Assembly: GCF_003987185.1 (NCBI RefSeq)
Contig: NZ_PIPS01000001.1
Coordinates: 992,001-1,056,000, forward strand
Reading direction: 5' to 3'
Source: Idiomarina aquatica
Lineage (GTDB): Bacteria; Pseudomonadota; Gammaproteobacteria; Enterobacterales; Alteromonadaceae
DNA length: 64,000 nucleotides
How positions within the stretch are numbered: position 1 is the stretch's first letter; every line of letters begins with the position of its first letter. Both the position numbers and the translations under genes were made by a program. This document shows, piece by piece, positions 46,997 to 56,561 of this stretch. The notes beneath the pieces were generated by a model, which saw only the letters and a list, made by a program, of their open reading frames with translations, had not been told where the DNA came from and searched no databases.

Positions 46997-48321
46997 TCGG
47001 CGGTGAATTTGTCAGTCTGCCGCGGCAACAGCTCGAGCCGGAACAACAACTGGCTTTGGCGGTGCAGTGTCCGCCACAACAGTTATGCTTGCTTTATCAA
47101 GGAGCCGACACCGCAGTACTGGCTATTGCTGAAGCACTGTCCTGTCGGGCGACGCAATTACAATTTGCCTGGCAACAGGTGCATTCGTCACAGCTCATCC
47201 TGATTGCGCTCAGCGACACGGTTCCTGTACTGTTTAACTGCCAAACGCAAAGCGTAGCAGAATGGCTTGATGCGCTATTACGCTACGCCCTGTCACAGCG
47301 CGCTTCCGACATTCACTGTGAGCCGACGACACTGGGTTTGCGCTTGCGGCTTCGCTTAGCGGGTCAACTGGTCACCTTGCAACACCTATCCTTAGAGCAT
47401 GGCCGGCAACTGATTGCGCGAGCAAAAGTGATTGCCGATCTCGACATCAGCGAGCAACGACAACCGCAGGATGGTCGCTTTTCCATTGCCCTGAACGACC
47501 AGCACACACAAGACTTCCGGATCAGCACGTGTCCGGTGCTGCATGGCGAAAAGCTGGTGATACGCTGTCTTGGCACCTTACAGCAGGTAACCGCTCTGAG
47601 CCAACTGGGCATGACCGATGCGCAGCGTCAGCAGGTGACCCGGGCACTGACATTAAAGCAAGGACTGATTTTGGTCACCGGACCCACCGGCAGCGGTAAA
47701 ACGTCGACGCTTTACAGCCTGCTACAGCGCTTAAATCAGCGGGTGTTGAACATTTGTACCGTCGAGGATCCGGTCGAAATACGCTGTGACGGCATCAATC
47801 AGGTACCGGTGCAGAGCCGGCGACAGCTTACCTTTGCCCGTATTCTGCGCAGCCTGCTCCGACAAGACCCGGACGTGCTGATGATCGGTGAAATCCGTGA
47901 TGCAGAAACCGCACAGGTTGCCTTACAAGCGGCTCAGACCGGCCATTTAGTACTAGCCTCATTACATACTAACGGCGCTTTAGAAAGCCTACAGCGGCTT
48001 CAAGCGCTGGGCGTCAGCAGCAACGATGTCGGTACCGCGCTGAGTCTTATCATCAGTCAGCGCTTACTGCGACGCTTGTGCCAACACTGTGGTGGGCGCG
48101 CTTGCGCGCACTGCCATGACGGTTATTTTGGTCAATTAGCGGTGTTTGAAGTGGTTCCCTGGCACAGTTCCAGTCATCAGCAGTTAGTGCAGGCTGGCAG
48201 CATTCGTGATTATTTATCCCAACAACAACTGCCGACGTTACAACAGCATGCTCAAGCCTGTGTTGAAGCTAGGTTGACGTCCGCACAACAAGCGGAACGA
48301 CTGCAAAATGTCAGCCTCTGA
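46993..48321 (+). CDS. pilB: Type IV pilus assembly ATPase (PilB), short form
   Basis: A 442-residue secretion ATPase that powers pilus extension. The start overlaps the pilA stop (ATGA). Walker A GPTGSGKTSTLYSLL lies near residues 230-244, then the Asp box ICTVEDPVEI, Walker B DVLMIGEIRDAETA and the His box HLVLASLHTNGALES. The zinc cysteines are compressed: LCQHCGGRACAHCHDGYFG. Typical PilB has about 560-575 residues; the missing part is the N-terminal MshEN region, so c-di-GMP binding by such a domain is unlikely here. Confidence 0.9.
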   Translation: MIGGEFVSLPRQQLEPEQQLALAVQCPPQQLCLLYQGADTAVLAIAEALSCRATQLQFAWQQVHSSQLILIALSDTVPVLFNCQTQSVAEWLDALLRYALSQRASDIHCEPTTLGLRLRLRLAGQLVTLQHLSLEHGRQLIARAKVIADLDISEQRQPQDGRFSIALNDQHTQDFRISTCPVLHGEKLVIRCLGTLQQVTALSQLGMTDAQRQQVTRALTLKQGLILVTGPTGSGKTSTLYSLLQRLNQRVLNICTVEDPVEIRCDGINQVPVQSRRQLTFARILRSLLRQDPDVLMIGEIRDAETAQVALQAAQTGHLVLASLHTNGALESLQRLQALGVSSNDVGTALSLIISQRLLRRLCQHCGGRACAHCHDGYFGQLAVFEVVPWHSSSHQQLVQAGSIRDYLSQQQLPTLQQHAQACVEARLTSAQQAERLQNVSL

Positions 48322-49354
48322 ACGCGACTTTACCCCGTCTCAACAGCAACAGCTGATTGCCGCCTTTGAGCAGCTTGCGCTGCTCATCGATAGTGGCCTG
48401 CCTTTGCGCGCAGCCTTGTTCGTTGTCCATTCCCAGCTGTCATCGGCGACGATACAGCAATGCTTCGCAACCTTTATTGCCACCGTCGACGATGGTTTAC
48501 CGCTGCATAAGGCGGCCAATCACCTGCCAAGACGGTTACCTGCCGCCATGTTTGGCTATTTACAACTTGCCGAACAAAGCGGGCAGTTCGCCACGGTGTT
48601 GCAGCATATGGTGCAGGATTATCAACAACGCCAGCAACAGCGCCGCTTATTGCTACAAGCCATCCGTTATCCGGCCGCCATTTTTGCCGTTGCCATCGTG
48701 GTTACGGTGGTCTTGCTGGTCTGGGTATTACCGCAATTCACCGCACTGTTTCAGACTCAGCAACTGCCGATGCTGACGCAAGCTCTGCTGCAATTATCGG
48801 CACTGATGCAGCAACACGGCCTGACGATGCTCGCCGTCAGCGTCAGCACGGTGTTGCTGTTCAGCGCCATACGACGCTACCACCCGCAACTGTGGCAGCG
48901 GCTACTGCTGCGTTTACCCATCGTAGGACCATTGTTGCGGCTGGCGCGGACGCAGCAGCTGTTCGCCCAACTGAGTCTGTTGTTACGGGCAGGAATGGCG
49001 GCAACCGCGGCGTTGCAACTGGTCGCCGCGAGTAGTCCATGGTTTCGCACCCGGGCTGACTGCGGTGCTATCGGCAGTGCCATCGAGCAGGGTAAAAGTT
49101 GGTCTATTGCGATCGCAGAGCAACGATTGGACAACACCTTGATTAACGCGTACTTAAAAACCGGCGAGCAGACCGGCCGGATTGATGACATGATGACGCG
49201 CCTGGCGGCCGAGCTCGGCAGACGCTTTGCGCATCAGTGTGCGCAACGTTTAGGTTTAATCCAGCCCTTGCTGATGCTGAGTTTAGGCGGCATCATAGGC
49301 ACTCTTTTGCTGGCCATGTATCTACCAATATTTAACATAGGCCAGCAGTTCTAA
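48308..49354 (+). CDS. pilC: Type IV pilus inner-membrane platform protein (PilC)
   Basis: A 348-residue member of the GspF/PilC family with two repeated T2SSF domains (LLIDSGLPLRAAL…, LLLRAGMAATAALQL) and three membrane helices (AIFAVAIVVTVVLLVWVLP; VLLFSAIRR; LLMLSLGGIIGTLLLAMYLP). It is shorter than typical PilC (about 400 residues), mainly at the N-terminus. It overlaps the end of pilB by 14 bp. Confidence 0.9.
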   Translation: MSASERDFTPSQQQQLIAAFEQLALLIDSGLPLRAALFVVHSQLSSATIQQCFATFIATVDDGLPLHKAANHLPRRLPAAMFGYLQLAEQSGQFATVLQHMVQDYQQRQQQRRLLLQAIRYPAAIFAVAIVVTVVLLVWVLPQFTALFQTQQLPMLTQALLQLSALMQQHGLTMLAVSVSTVLLFSAIRRYHPQLWQRLLLRLPIVGPLLRLARTQQLFAQLSLLLRAGMAATAALQLVAASSPWFRTRADCGAIGSAIEQGKSWSIAIAEQRLDNTLINAYLKTGEQTGRIDDMMTRLAAELGRRFAHQCAQRLGLIQPLLMLSLGGIIGTLLLAMYLPIFNIGQQF

Positions 49355-49366
49355 TAGGAAAATACC

Positions 49367-50227
49367 ATGGAAAGTCTTTACGCTGCAGGCCAGTGGCCGG
49401 CGATTTTAGTTGCTGTATTACTGGGCGCCAGTATTGGCAGCTTTTTAAATGTGGTTATCGTACGTCTGCCGAAGCAGTTACAGCAGCAGTGGCAACGTGA
49501 ATGTGCAGAACTCAACGGACAACCGGTGAAAGAGCTGGATCGCTATAACTTGGCACATCCTCCTTCACATTGTCCGCAGTGTCAGCAAGCCATTGCCTGG
49601 TACGACAACATTCCGTTGCTCAGCTACCTGATGCTCAGCGGACGCTGTCGTCATTGTCGTGAATCGATTCCGATTGTGTACTGGCTGGTCGAGGTAGTGC
49701 TGACCCTGATCGCTGCATTTGCCGCCTGGCAATTGGGGTTAGGCTTAACCTTTGCCGTGGTGGTGACCGTCGCATCCTTGCTGGTGGTAATGACCGTTAT
49801 TGACAGTCGTCATCAATTGCTACCGGACCAATTAACCTACTGTTTGTTATGGACAGGACTGTTATGGTCTCTGCACGATGCCGCCAGCATAACCCCCTCA
49901 CAGGCCATCATTGGTGCTGCCGCGGGCTACTTGAGTCTGTGGTCGGTGTACTGGGTATTTAAATTGCTGACCGGCAAGGAAGGTCTGGGCTACGGCGACT
50001 TTAAACTGCTTGCCGCCATCGGCGCCTTCACCGGTGCCAGTTTGCTGCCGGTTACCATTCTTGCCAGTTCGCTGGTCGGCATTGTGGTGGGGGTCATTGC
50101 AATGATAAAACGGGGGCATTCGGCGCCGATTCCTTTTGGTCCATTTTTAATTGGCGGCGGCCTCATCAGCTTTTTCTGGGGTGAGCAACTGCTTCACGGT
50201 TACTGGCAATGGCTGGGGTATTCCTGA
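49367..50227 (+). CDS. pilD: Prepilin peptidase / N-methyltransferase
   Basis: A 286-residue membrane aspartyl protease that cleaves and N-methylates type IV prepilins. The N-terminal methylase loop keeps both pairs of zinc cysteines (HCPQCQQA and RCRHCRES), and both catalytic Asp are present in TVIDSRHQLLPDQL and GLGYGDFKLLAAIG (GxGD motif). It has about eight hydrophobic segments. It matures pilA and, if present elsewhere, pseudopilins of a type II secretion system. Its stop overlaps the coaE start. Confidence 0.95.
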   Translation: MESLYAAGQWPAILVAVLLGASIGSFLNVVIVRLPKQLQQQWQRECAELNGQPVKELDRYNLAHPPSHCPQCQQAIAWYDNIPLLSYLMLSGRCRHCRESIPIVYWLVEVVLTLIAAFAAWQLGLGLTFAVVVTVASLLVVMTVIDSRHQLLPDQLTYCLLWTGLLWSLHDAASITPSQAIIGAAAGYLSLWSVYWVFKLLTGKEGLGYGDFKLLAAIGAFTGASLLPVTILASSLVGIVVGVIAMIKRGHSAPIPFGPFLIGGGLISFFWGEQLLHGYWQWLGYS

Positions 50228-50832
50228 TGTCGAACTATGTGGTCGGGCTAACCGGTGGAATCGGCAGCGGTAAAACCGCCGCCTCCGACTTTCTCGCCTC
50301 GTTGGGCATCGACATTGTTGATGCCGACGTGGTGGCACGCGAAGTGGTCGAACCCGGTAGCCCTTGTTTAACAGCCATTGCAGAGCACTTCGGCGAGCGC
50401 GTTATCGATGCGCAGGGGCAACTCAACCGCCGTGCATTACGCGATATCGTATTTAACGACAACCGTGCGAAAGAATGGCTGAACCAACTGTTGCACCCGG
50501 CGATTCGAGCGCGGCTGTTGGCTCAATTGCAACAAGCCGATTCGCCCTATGTGGTGCTGGTAGCCCCGTTGTTGCTGGAAAACCAACTGCAGCGCTACTG
50601 TAACCGGGTATTGGTCATCGACGTTCCCGAAGCCTTACAACTTGAACGCACTATGCAGCGGGATAACAGTGAACAGCAACAGGTTGAGGCCATTATGGCA
50701 TCGCAACTGACTCGCGAGCAACGCTTACAGCGAGCTGACGATATCGTCCACAATGACGCCGACCTGACCCATCTGCAGCAGCAGTTGACGGCATTGGACA
50801 AACGTTATCGCCAGTTGGCCAAAGGCTCTTAA
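50227..50832 (+). CDS. coaE: Dephospho-CoA kinase
   Basis: A 201-residue kinase that does the last step of coenzyme A synthesis. It begins MSNYVVGLTGGIGSGKTAASD with the P-loop GGIGSGKT, continues with IDIVDADVVAREVVEPGSPCL and LEQVLHP-like VLVIDVPEALQLERTMQRD. The ATG that overlaps the pilD stop (TGATG) is chosen over one six codons earlier because it gives the usual N-terminus. Confidence 0.95.
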   Translation: MSNYVVGLTGGIGSGKTAASDFLASLGIDIVDADVVAREVVEPGSPCLTAIAEHFGERVIDAQGQLNRRALRDIVFNDNRAKEWLNQLLHPAIRARLLAQLQQADSPYVVLVAPLLLENQLQRYCNRVLVIDVPEALQLERTMQRDNSEQQQVEAIMASQLTREQRLQRADDIVHNDADLTHLQQQLTALDKRYRQLAKGS

Positions 50833-50906
50833 CAGAGTCGGCATTGCACCCCACCACGATTCCGTTATCATAGGCGACAATCACTATTAACCAAACGAGA
50901 GCCTAG

Positions 50907-51689
50907 ATGCCCGAACAACTGCCATCCAGTGTTATCTATGAATACCCTCTGCAGGAGCGTTTTCGTACGTACTTGCGACTCGAGCACAGCTTTAAACAGC
51001 TGCACTCGGCACTGGCAGTGCTCGGTAAACACCCGGAACCGTTCTTCAGTGCGTTGTTTGCTGCTCAGGAATTGATTGAACGTAGCGACATTCGCACCGA
51101 ACTGAGCAAGGACCTTGATCAGCAACGGCTGTTCATGAAACGCTGGGAGCAACACCCGCAAATTGATCAGACGGCACTGCAAGGTGCTCTGCAAAGTGTT
51201 CTGGCAGCGGCTGACAATCTGCAACAGGTGCCGAAGGAATTACGTTTGATAAAGGATGACCGGTTTCTCGCCAGTATCCGCAATCGGTTTGCTCAACCCG
51301 GAGTGACCGGACTGTTCGAATTACCGCAATTACAACTTTGGTTACAACAGCCTTCGGCTACCCGCCAACAACACGCGCAGCAGTGGCTGGACTGTTTTGC
51401 CCCCATCGCTGCTGCGGTTGAACTGCAATTGGAATTAACCCGTCAGCAGGGTCAATTCAGTGACGTCGTCGCAAATAACGGATTTTGGCAGGAAAGCTGT
51501 GAGCCATTAGCGCTGTTGCGCATCAAGATTGCGGCAGAACATGCCTGTTACCCGGTCATCAGCGGCCACCGCCAGCGTTTTACGCTGCGTTTGATGACGC
51601 TGGCCGAAGGCGAAGCCAAGCAAACCGACGCCGTCAGTGATAATGTGCCACTGGCGATTGCGCGTTGCCCGTTACTCACCAATACCTAA
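50907..51689 (+). CDS. zapD: Cell division protein ZapD
   Basis: A 260-residue Z-ring associated protein (formerly YacF) that cross-links FtsZ filaments. The start VIYEYPLQERFRTYLRLEHSF and the segment MKRWEQHPQIDQTAL match the family; the position between coaE and yacG is the conserved one. It has no membrane segment. A short spacer of 74 bp after coaE may hold a promoter, which I cannot define. Confidence 0.93.
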   Translation: MPEQLPSSVIYEYPLQERFRTYLRLEHSFKQLHSALAVLGKHPEPFFSALFAAQELIERSDIRTELSKDLDQQRLFMKRWEQHPQIDQTALQGALQSVLAAADNLQQVPKELRLIKDDRFLASIRNRFAQPGVTGLFELPQLQLWLQQPSATRQQHAQQWLDCFAPIAAAVELQLELTRQQGQFSDVVANNGFWQESCEPLALLRIKIAAEHACYPVISGHRQRFTLRLMTLAEGEAKQTDAVSDNVPLAIARCPLLTNT

Positions 51690-51706
51690 ACGATTAAGAG
51701 AGAACT

Positions 51707-51898
51707 ATGCCCACGTCTGTACCCTGTCCCACCTGCCAAACGACAGTAGAATGGTCCGATAAATCGCCCTTTAAGCCATTTTGCAGTGAGCGCTGCAAAC
51801 TTATCGATTTAGGTGAATGGGCCAATGAAGAGAAAGCGATCCCGGGTGAGCCGGCGGTGATACCCGACCAGCAACCCGGTAATGATGAAGCTTATTGA
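51707..51898 (+). CDS. yacG: DNA gyrase inhibitor YacG
   Basis: A 63-residue zinc protein with four cysteines ([11 protein letters not shown] and [16 protein letters not shown]) followed by an acidic, disordered end. YacG binds the GyrB tail and inhibits gyrase in vitro; its role in the cell is uncertain. It follows zapD by 17 bp. The TGA stop ends on the base just before the convergent mutT stop codon, leaving no bases between the genes. Confidence 0.95.
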   Translation: MPTSVPCPTCQTTVEWSDKSPFKPFCSERCKLIDLGEWANEEKAIPGEPAVIPDQQPGNDEAY

Positions 51899-52321
51899 TT
51901 AATAACTGTTGAGCGTCTCAACCAGGCGCTCAACAATGGGTTGGTTAGCGTCCGGGAACTGAAACGCGTCCAGTTGTGCGATATCAACCCACAACCATTT
52001 CTGCCCTTCCAACTGACGCGCTTCGCCGCGGTATTTCAATACCCACCAGACATCCAGTAACACCCGTTTATCATGGTACTGATGTTCGACCACTGTCAGC
52101 GGAGCACAGTCGATAACCTCGATATTGCACTCTTCTTTCAACTCACGGGTCAATGCCTGTTGAACGCTTTCGCCGGCTTCCACTTTACCGCCGGGGAACT
52201 CCCACTTGCCTCCCTGATGCTGCTCAGGAAGCCGTTGGGCGATAAAAATTTCGCCGTTCTCGTTTTCGATAACCCCAACCGCAACGTGTACGGTTGGGAG
52301 CTGACTGTCTGAGTCACTCAT
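51899..52321 (-). CDS. mutT: 8-oxo-dGTP diphosphatase (MutT)
   Basis: A 140-residue Nudix hydrolase that removes oxidised guanine nucleotides. The Nudix box reads GGKVEAGESVQQALTRELKEE followed by CNIE: the conserved REL-EE is intact, while the Gly near its end is Asn. It ends with LW-VDIAQLDAFQFP-type substrate loop. It lies 3 bp behind secA in the same direction, as in most gammaproteobacteria, so the two are very likely cotranscribed. Confidence 0.93.
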   Translation of the reverse strand: MSDSDSQLPTVHVAVGVIENENGEIFIAQRLPEQHQGGKWEFPGGKVEAGESVQQALTRELKEECNIEVIDCAPLTVVEHQYHDKRVLLDVWWVLKYRGEARQLEGQKWLWVDIAQLDAFQFPDANQPIVERLVETLNSY

Positions 52322-52324
52322 GAA

Positions 52325-55042
52325 TTACAGTTTGCCATGACAATGTTTGTATTTTTTACCCGAGCCGCAAGGACAAGCGTCATTGCGACCCACTTTCTGA
52401 CCACGTTGCACCGGACGCTCTTGTTGCTCGCCGGCACTGCCGTCGGTCGTCTGACCGGTGGCACTGGCCTGCTCATGTTTAAATTCACGCGGTGCGCTGT
52501 CAGCCGCTTTACGCTGTTTATCCACCGCATCCACATCTTCCGGAGCACGCACTTTAACGCGACTTAAGATGGTGACAACATCCAGCTTCAAGTTCTCCAG
52601 CATTTCACTGAACAGCTCAAAGGCTTCGCGCTTATATTCCTGTTTCGGGTTCTTCTGTGCGTAACCGCGCAAATGAATCCCCTGACGCAAATGGTCCATT
52701 GCGGCCAGATGTTCTTTCCAGTGTTGGTCCAGGCTTTGCAGCATGATCGATTTCTCGAACCGGCGCAGCACCTCTGCGCCAACCAACTGCTCTTTGTCCT
52801 GATAAGCCTTGGTCAAGGCTTCCAGCACACGTTCGCGCAACACTTCTTCGTGGAAATGATCGTCTTCGTCCAGCCATTGTTGCAACGGCAGATCGATATC
52901 AAAATCGGCACGCAGGCGCTCTTCCAACGAGGCCAAATCCCACAATTCGGCCAGTGATTGTGGTGGTACATACTCATCGATCACTGAGTTAATAACGTCT
53001 TCACGGATCACCTGAATCGTTTCTGAGATGTCGCCTTCATCAAGCAACTCGTTACGTTGTTCGTACACCACGCGACGTTGATCGTTGGCAACGTCATCGT
53101 ACTCAAGCAACTGTTTGCGCACGTCGAAGTTACGGCCTTCGACTTTACGCTGGGCGTTTTCGATGGCACGGGTCACCCACGGGTGCTCAATGGCTTCACC
53201 TTCTTTCATACCCAGGCGCTTCATCATTGAAGCCATACGCTCGGACGCAAAAATACGCATCAGCGGATCTTCAAGTGACAGGTAGAACCGCGATGAACCC
53301 GGGTCACCCTGACGACCGGCACGGCCACGCAACTGGTTATCAATACGACGCGACTCGTGGCGCTCAGTACCGATGATATGCAGGCCACCGGCTTCGATAA
53401 CAGCGTCATGAAGCTTTTGCCATTCCTGCTTAATTTTTTCAATCTTGTCGTTGCTCGGCTCTTCCAGCTTTTCCACTTCGGCCATCCAACTACCGCCTAA
53501 TACGATGTCCGTACCACGACCGGCCATGTTGGTGGCAATGGTTACCGCTCCCGGACGCCCGGCCTGCGCGATAATGTCGGCTTCCTGCGCGTGGAACTTA
53601 GCATTGAGCACCGCATGTGGAATCTTTTTCTTTTTCAATAACCGCGACAGCAGTTCCGAGTTTTCGATCGACACGGTACCGACCAGCACCGGACGTCCCT
53701 GCTTACGACACTCTTCAATGTCCTCGGCAATGGCTTCGTACTTTTCCTGCGCGGTTAAATAGATAAGGTCTGCGCGGTCATCACGAACCATCGGTTTGTT
53801 GGTTGGAATCACCACCGTTTCGAGGCCGTAAATCGACTGGAATTCAAAGGCTTCTGTATCGGCGGTACCGGTCATACCGGCCAGTTTGTCGTACAGACGG
53901 AAATAATTCTGGAAGGTAATCGATGCCAGTGTCTGGTTTTCATTCTGTATTTCAACACCTTCTTTGGCTTCCACCGCCTGGTGCAAACCTTCAGACCAGC
54001 GACGTCCTTCCATAGTACGGCCGGTATGCTCATCAACGATGACAATTTTGCCGTCTTTGACGATGTAATCGACGTCTTTCTGGAACAGGTGGTGAGCCCG
54101 CAATGCCGCATTGATGTGGTGTAACAGGGTGATGTTACCGGCGGAGTACAAGGAGTCGTCTTCCGCCAGCATACCGCGCTCTTTCAACAGCGACTCGATG
54201 TGCTCCTGGCCGTGCTCGGTAAGATGCAGTTGCTTGGCTTTCTCATCGATGGTGAAATCACCATCGCCTTTTTCTTCCTCGGTGTCTTCTTTTTCCTGGC
54301 GAGTCAGCAGCGGTACCAGCTCATTCATTTTGGTGTACATATCTGAGCTGTCTTCAGCCGGGCCTGAAATAATCAACGGCGTGCGAGCTTCGTCAATCAG
54401 GATTGAATCAACCTCATCCACCAGTGCATAGTAGAGTTCACGCTGTACCCGATCCTCCGGCGAAAACGCCATATTATCGCGCAAGTAATCAAAGCCGAAT
54501 TCATTGTTGGTGCCGTAAGTGATGTCAGCCTGATAGGCTTCCTTCTTTTGCTGCGGCGGTAGGCCCGGAATATTAAAGGCGACGCTCATACCCAGGAATT
54601 CAAATAACGGGCGATTGAACTCAGCGTCACGACGCGCCAAATAATCATTCACCGTAATGATGTGCACGCCTTTACCGGCAAGGGCGTTAAGATACGCCGG
54701 CAGTGTTGCCGTCAGGGTTTTACCTTCACCGGTTTTCATTTCGGCAATGCGGTTCTCATCCAGCACCATGCCACCGACCAGCTGTACATCGAAGTGGCGC
54801 ATACCAAAGACACGCTTACTCGCCTCGCGTACGGTCGCGAACGCTTCAACCAGGAGATCCTGCAGGCTTTCGCCGTCATTCAGACGTTTACGAAACTCGG
54901 CCGTTTTGTCTTTCAGTTCTGCATCCGACAACGCCTCGAATTCCGGCTCCAGTTGGTTAATCTGATTAACCTTCTTGAACAACGCCTTCAGAATACGGTC
55001 GTTGCGACTACCAAATACTTTACGAAACAAACTGCCTAGCAT
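52325..55042 (-). CDS. secA: Preprotein translocase ATPase SecA
   Basis: A 905-residue motor that pushes proteins through SecYEG. Motifs in order: [18 protein letters not shown] at the N-terminus, Walker [11 protein letters not shown], the [15 protein letters not shown] box, the [20 protein letters not shown] region, and the C-terminal zinc site [19 protein letters not shown]. In E. coli a secM gene precedes it; here a peptidase gene takes that place. A hairpin with a short T-run lies immediately upstream of the leader. Confidence 0.98.
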   Translation of the reverse strand: MLGSLFRKVFGSRNDRILKALFKKVNQINQLEPEFEALSDAELKDKTAEFRKRLNDGESLQDLLVEAFATVREASKRVFGMRHFDVQLVGGMVLDENRIAEMKTGEGKTLTATLPAYLNALAGKGVHIITVNDYLARRDAEFNRPLFEFLGMSVAFNIPGLPPQQKKEAYQADITYGTNNEFGFDYLRDNMAFSPEDRVQRELYYALVDEVDSILIDEARTPLIISGPAEDSSDMYTKMNELVPLLTRQEKEDTEEEKGDGDFTIDEKAKQLHLTEHGQEHIESLLKERGMLAEDDSLYSAGNITLLHHINAALRAHHLFQKDVDYIVKDGKIVIVDEHTGRTMEGRRWSEGLHQAVEAKEGVEIQNENQTLASITFQNYFRLYDKLAGMTGTADTEAFEFQSIYGLETVVIPTNKPMVRDDRADLIYLTAQEKYEAIAEDIEECRKQGRPVLVGTVSIENSELLSRLLKKKKIPHAVLNAKFHAQEADIIAQAGRPGAVTIATNMAGRGTDIVLGGSWMAEVEKLEEPSNDKIEKIKQEWQKLHDAVIEAGGLHIIGTERHESRRIDNQLRGRAGRQGDPGSSRFYLSLEDPLMRIFASERMASMMKRLGMKEGEAIEHPWVTRAIENAQRKVEGRNFDVRKQLLEYDDVANDQRRVVYEQRNELLDEGDISETIQVIREDVINSVIDEYVPPQSLAELWDLASLEERLRADFDIDLPLQQWLDEDDHFHEEVLRERVLEALTKAYQDKEQLVGAEVLRRFEKSIMLQSLDQHWKEHLAAMDHLRQGIHLRGYAQKNPKQEYKREAFELFSEMLENLKLDVVTILSRVKVRAPEDVDAVDKQRKAADSAPREFKHEQASATGQTTDGSAGEQQERPVQRGQKVGRNDACPCGSGKKYKHCHGKL

Positions 55043-55073
55043 GAGTAAGGAATTTCCTGTTATTAATTATGAA

Positions 55074-55105
55074 CAATAAAAGCGACACTCGCTGCCGAGG
55101 TCGCT
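55074..55105 (-). terminator. Hairpin between the M23 peptidase gene and secA
   Basis: On the minus strand AGCGAC-CTCG-GCAG-CGAG-T-GTCGCT forms a stem of 10 bp with one bulge, followed by TTTATTG. It may partly stop transcripts from the peptidase gene or shape the secA leader. Confidence 0.55.
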
Positions 55106-55120
55106 CGCACGTTTCGGTGA

Positions 55121-56053
55121 TCAATCGTTGTCTAGCTTGCGATACACAAACTGGTTCGGGTCAACTTGTTGACCATTGCGCAGCACCTCATAATGCACAT
55201 GAGGCCCCGTCGAACGACCGGTATTGCCCATTTGCGCAATCGGCTGTCCGCGCGTAACAACGTCACCGACATCAACTAATAAGCGATCATTGTGACCGTA
55301 GCGGGTTTTCAACCCACCACCGTGATCAATTTCAATCAACTGACCATAGCCCCAGCGCTCTCCGGCCCAGGTAACAACCCCGGCGCCTGTCGCAATCACT
55401 TTTACGTCTTCGGCATAACTGGCGAAATCCAGGCCTTTATGCATGGCCGGCGTGCCATTAAAGGGGTCTTTACGCACACCGTATTGCGAGGACAGCCAGC
55501 CTTCCGTTATTGGCCGCCCGGCAATGTAACTGGCATTACTGACATTGTGGTTCATCATCACAGATTCAAGGAGCGACAGCTGTTTTTGTTTGTCAGCAAT
55601 GTGATTCAGTAATTGATCGATCTCTGCCAAGACGTCATTGCCCGATGCTTTTGGCAGTTCTGCCACCGTCGCTTCGGGACCGCCAAGAGGGATGTCAGTA
55701 TTAAAATTAAACTCGCCGTTGGTTAAGTTGGCCTTTTCCGCCAACCGCTCACCTAATGCATCAAGGCGTCGCACTTGCGCCCGGAGCTCGCCCAGATACA
55801 CGGTCATCGCGCCCAGTTTTTTCTCCGTTTTCGTGCGCAACTCGGCGACTGCGGCTTCCTGCAATGCCAGTTGGCGTTGCTCTTCAGTAATTTCTTGCTG
55901 TGCGATGTTCGGATCGATTCCGCGATATTCCCATGGCGACCATGCCGCCAACGCCACCACAGCAGAAAGTCCTGCATAGGACAACATACGGCGCCGTGTT
56001 AAGCGAAAACCAAAACGTATTTTTGAGCCTCGGTAAAAGACTGATAAACTCAT
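55121..56053 (-). CDS. M23 family peptidoglycan peptidase (membrane-anchored)
   Basis: A 310-residue protein with an N-terminal membrane anchor (MLSYAGLSAVVALAAWSP), a coiled-coil stretch (about residues 50-110) and a C-terminal LytM domain with HKGLDFASYAEDVKV, and THVHYEVLRNG-type end GPHVHYEVLRNGQQVDP. The zinc ligands HxxxD and HxH are intact (MHKGLDF and HVHYE), so it should be active in the periplasm. The chosen ATG has a clear AGAGAG upstream. It lies in the place of secM, between secA and the divergent dciA. Confidence 0.88.
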   Translation of the reverse strand: MSLSVFYRGSKIRFGFRLTRRRMLSYAGLSAVVALAAWSPWEYRGIDPNIAQQEITEEQRQLALQEAAVAELRTKTEKKLGAMTVYLGELRAQVRRLDALGERLAEKANLTNGEFNFNTDIPLGGPEATVAELPKASGNDVLAEIDQLLNHIADKQKQLSLLESVMMNHNVSNASYIAGRPITEGWLSSQYGVRKDPFNGTPAMHKGLDFASYAEDVKVIATGAGVVTWAGERWGYGQLIEIDHGGGLKTRYGHNDRLLVDVGDVVTRGQPIAQMGNTGRSTGPHVHYEVLRNGQQVDPNQFVYRKLDND

Positions 56054-56086
56054 GAATACTCTCTTTTGTGGGGTAAACCACGGGTT

Positions 56087-56524
56087 ATGAACAACAGACC
56101 AAAAACACCAAAACAATGGCTACGCACTCGAGTTGAGCCGCAAACGCAAACTTTGCAACACTATGCACAGTTTGCCGTCCAACTAAAGCAATGGCAACTT
56201 TTGTTTCAACGCCTACTCGAAAGGCCGCTGTCGGATCACTGCCAATTACTGAATGTTCGTGATGGCAAGCTGATCGTTGAAACCGATGCCGCCACCTGGG
56301 CTACCCAGCTAAAATTTCAACAAGCGCGCATTATAACGCATTTCCAACAAGATGCGATGATTGAGGTTAACGAGATCGAAGTCAAGATTAAACCCGGTGC
56401 TGACCGGGCACTGACGGCGTCAACAGAACAACAGTCGCGACGCGAGCGGATTTTACGTTTAGCGGAAAACAGCCAGGAGCCGTTGAAATCGGAGTTACTG
56501 AAGATTGCTGAGAAGATGTGGTAG
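56087..56524 (+). CDS. dciA: DciA family replicative-helicase loader (DUF721)
   Basis: A 145-residue DUF721 protein. The C-terminal two thirds (QWQLLFQRLLERPLSDHCQLLNV, LIVETDAATWATQLKFQQARI) is the KH-like domain known for DciA, which loads DnaB in bacteria without DnaC/DnaI. The ATG giving MNNRPKTPKQW is preferred over an upstream TTG. It is convergent with lpxC and divergent from the M23 gene, the neighbourhood seen in many marine gammaproteobacteria. Confidence 0.87.
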   Translation: MNNRPKTPKQWLRTRVEPQTQTLQHYAQFAVQLKQWQLLFQRLLERPLSDHCQLLNVRDGKLIVETDAATWATQLKFQQARIITHFQQDAMIEVNEIEVKIKPGADRALTASTEQQSRRERILRLAENSQEPLKSELLKIAEKMW

Positions 56525-56552
56525 CCCGCTGTCGCCAAAGCGTGCAGGCTAC
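56521..56552. terminator. Stem with the dciA stop codon between convergent dciA and lpxC
   Basis: GTAGCC and GGCTAC, with inner CGC…GCG, form an imperfect stem that begins in the dciA stop codon. No T-run. It is the third convergent pair in this window with a stop codon in a stem. Confidence 0.4.
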
Positions 56553-56561
56553 CTACAGAAT

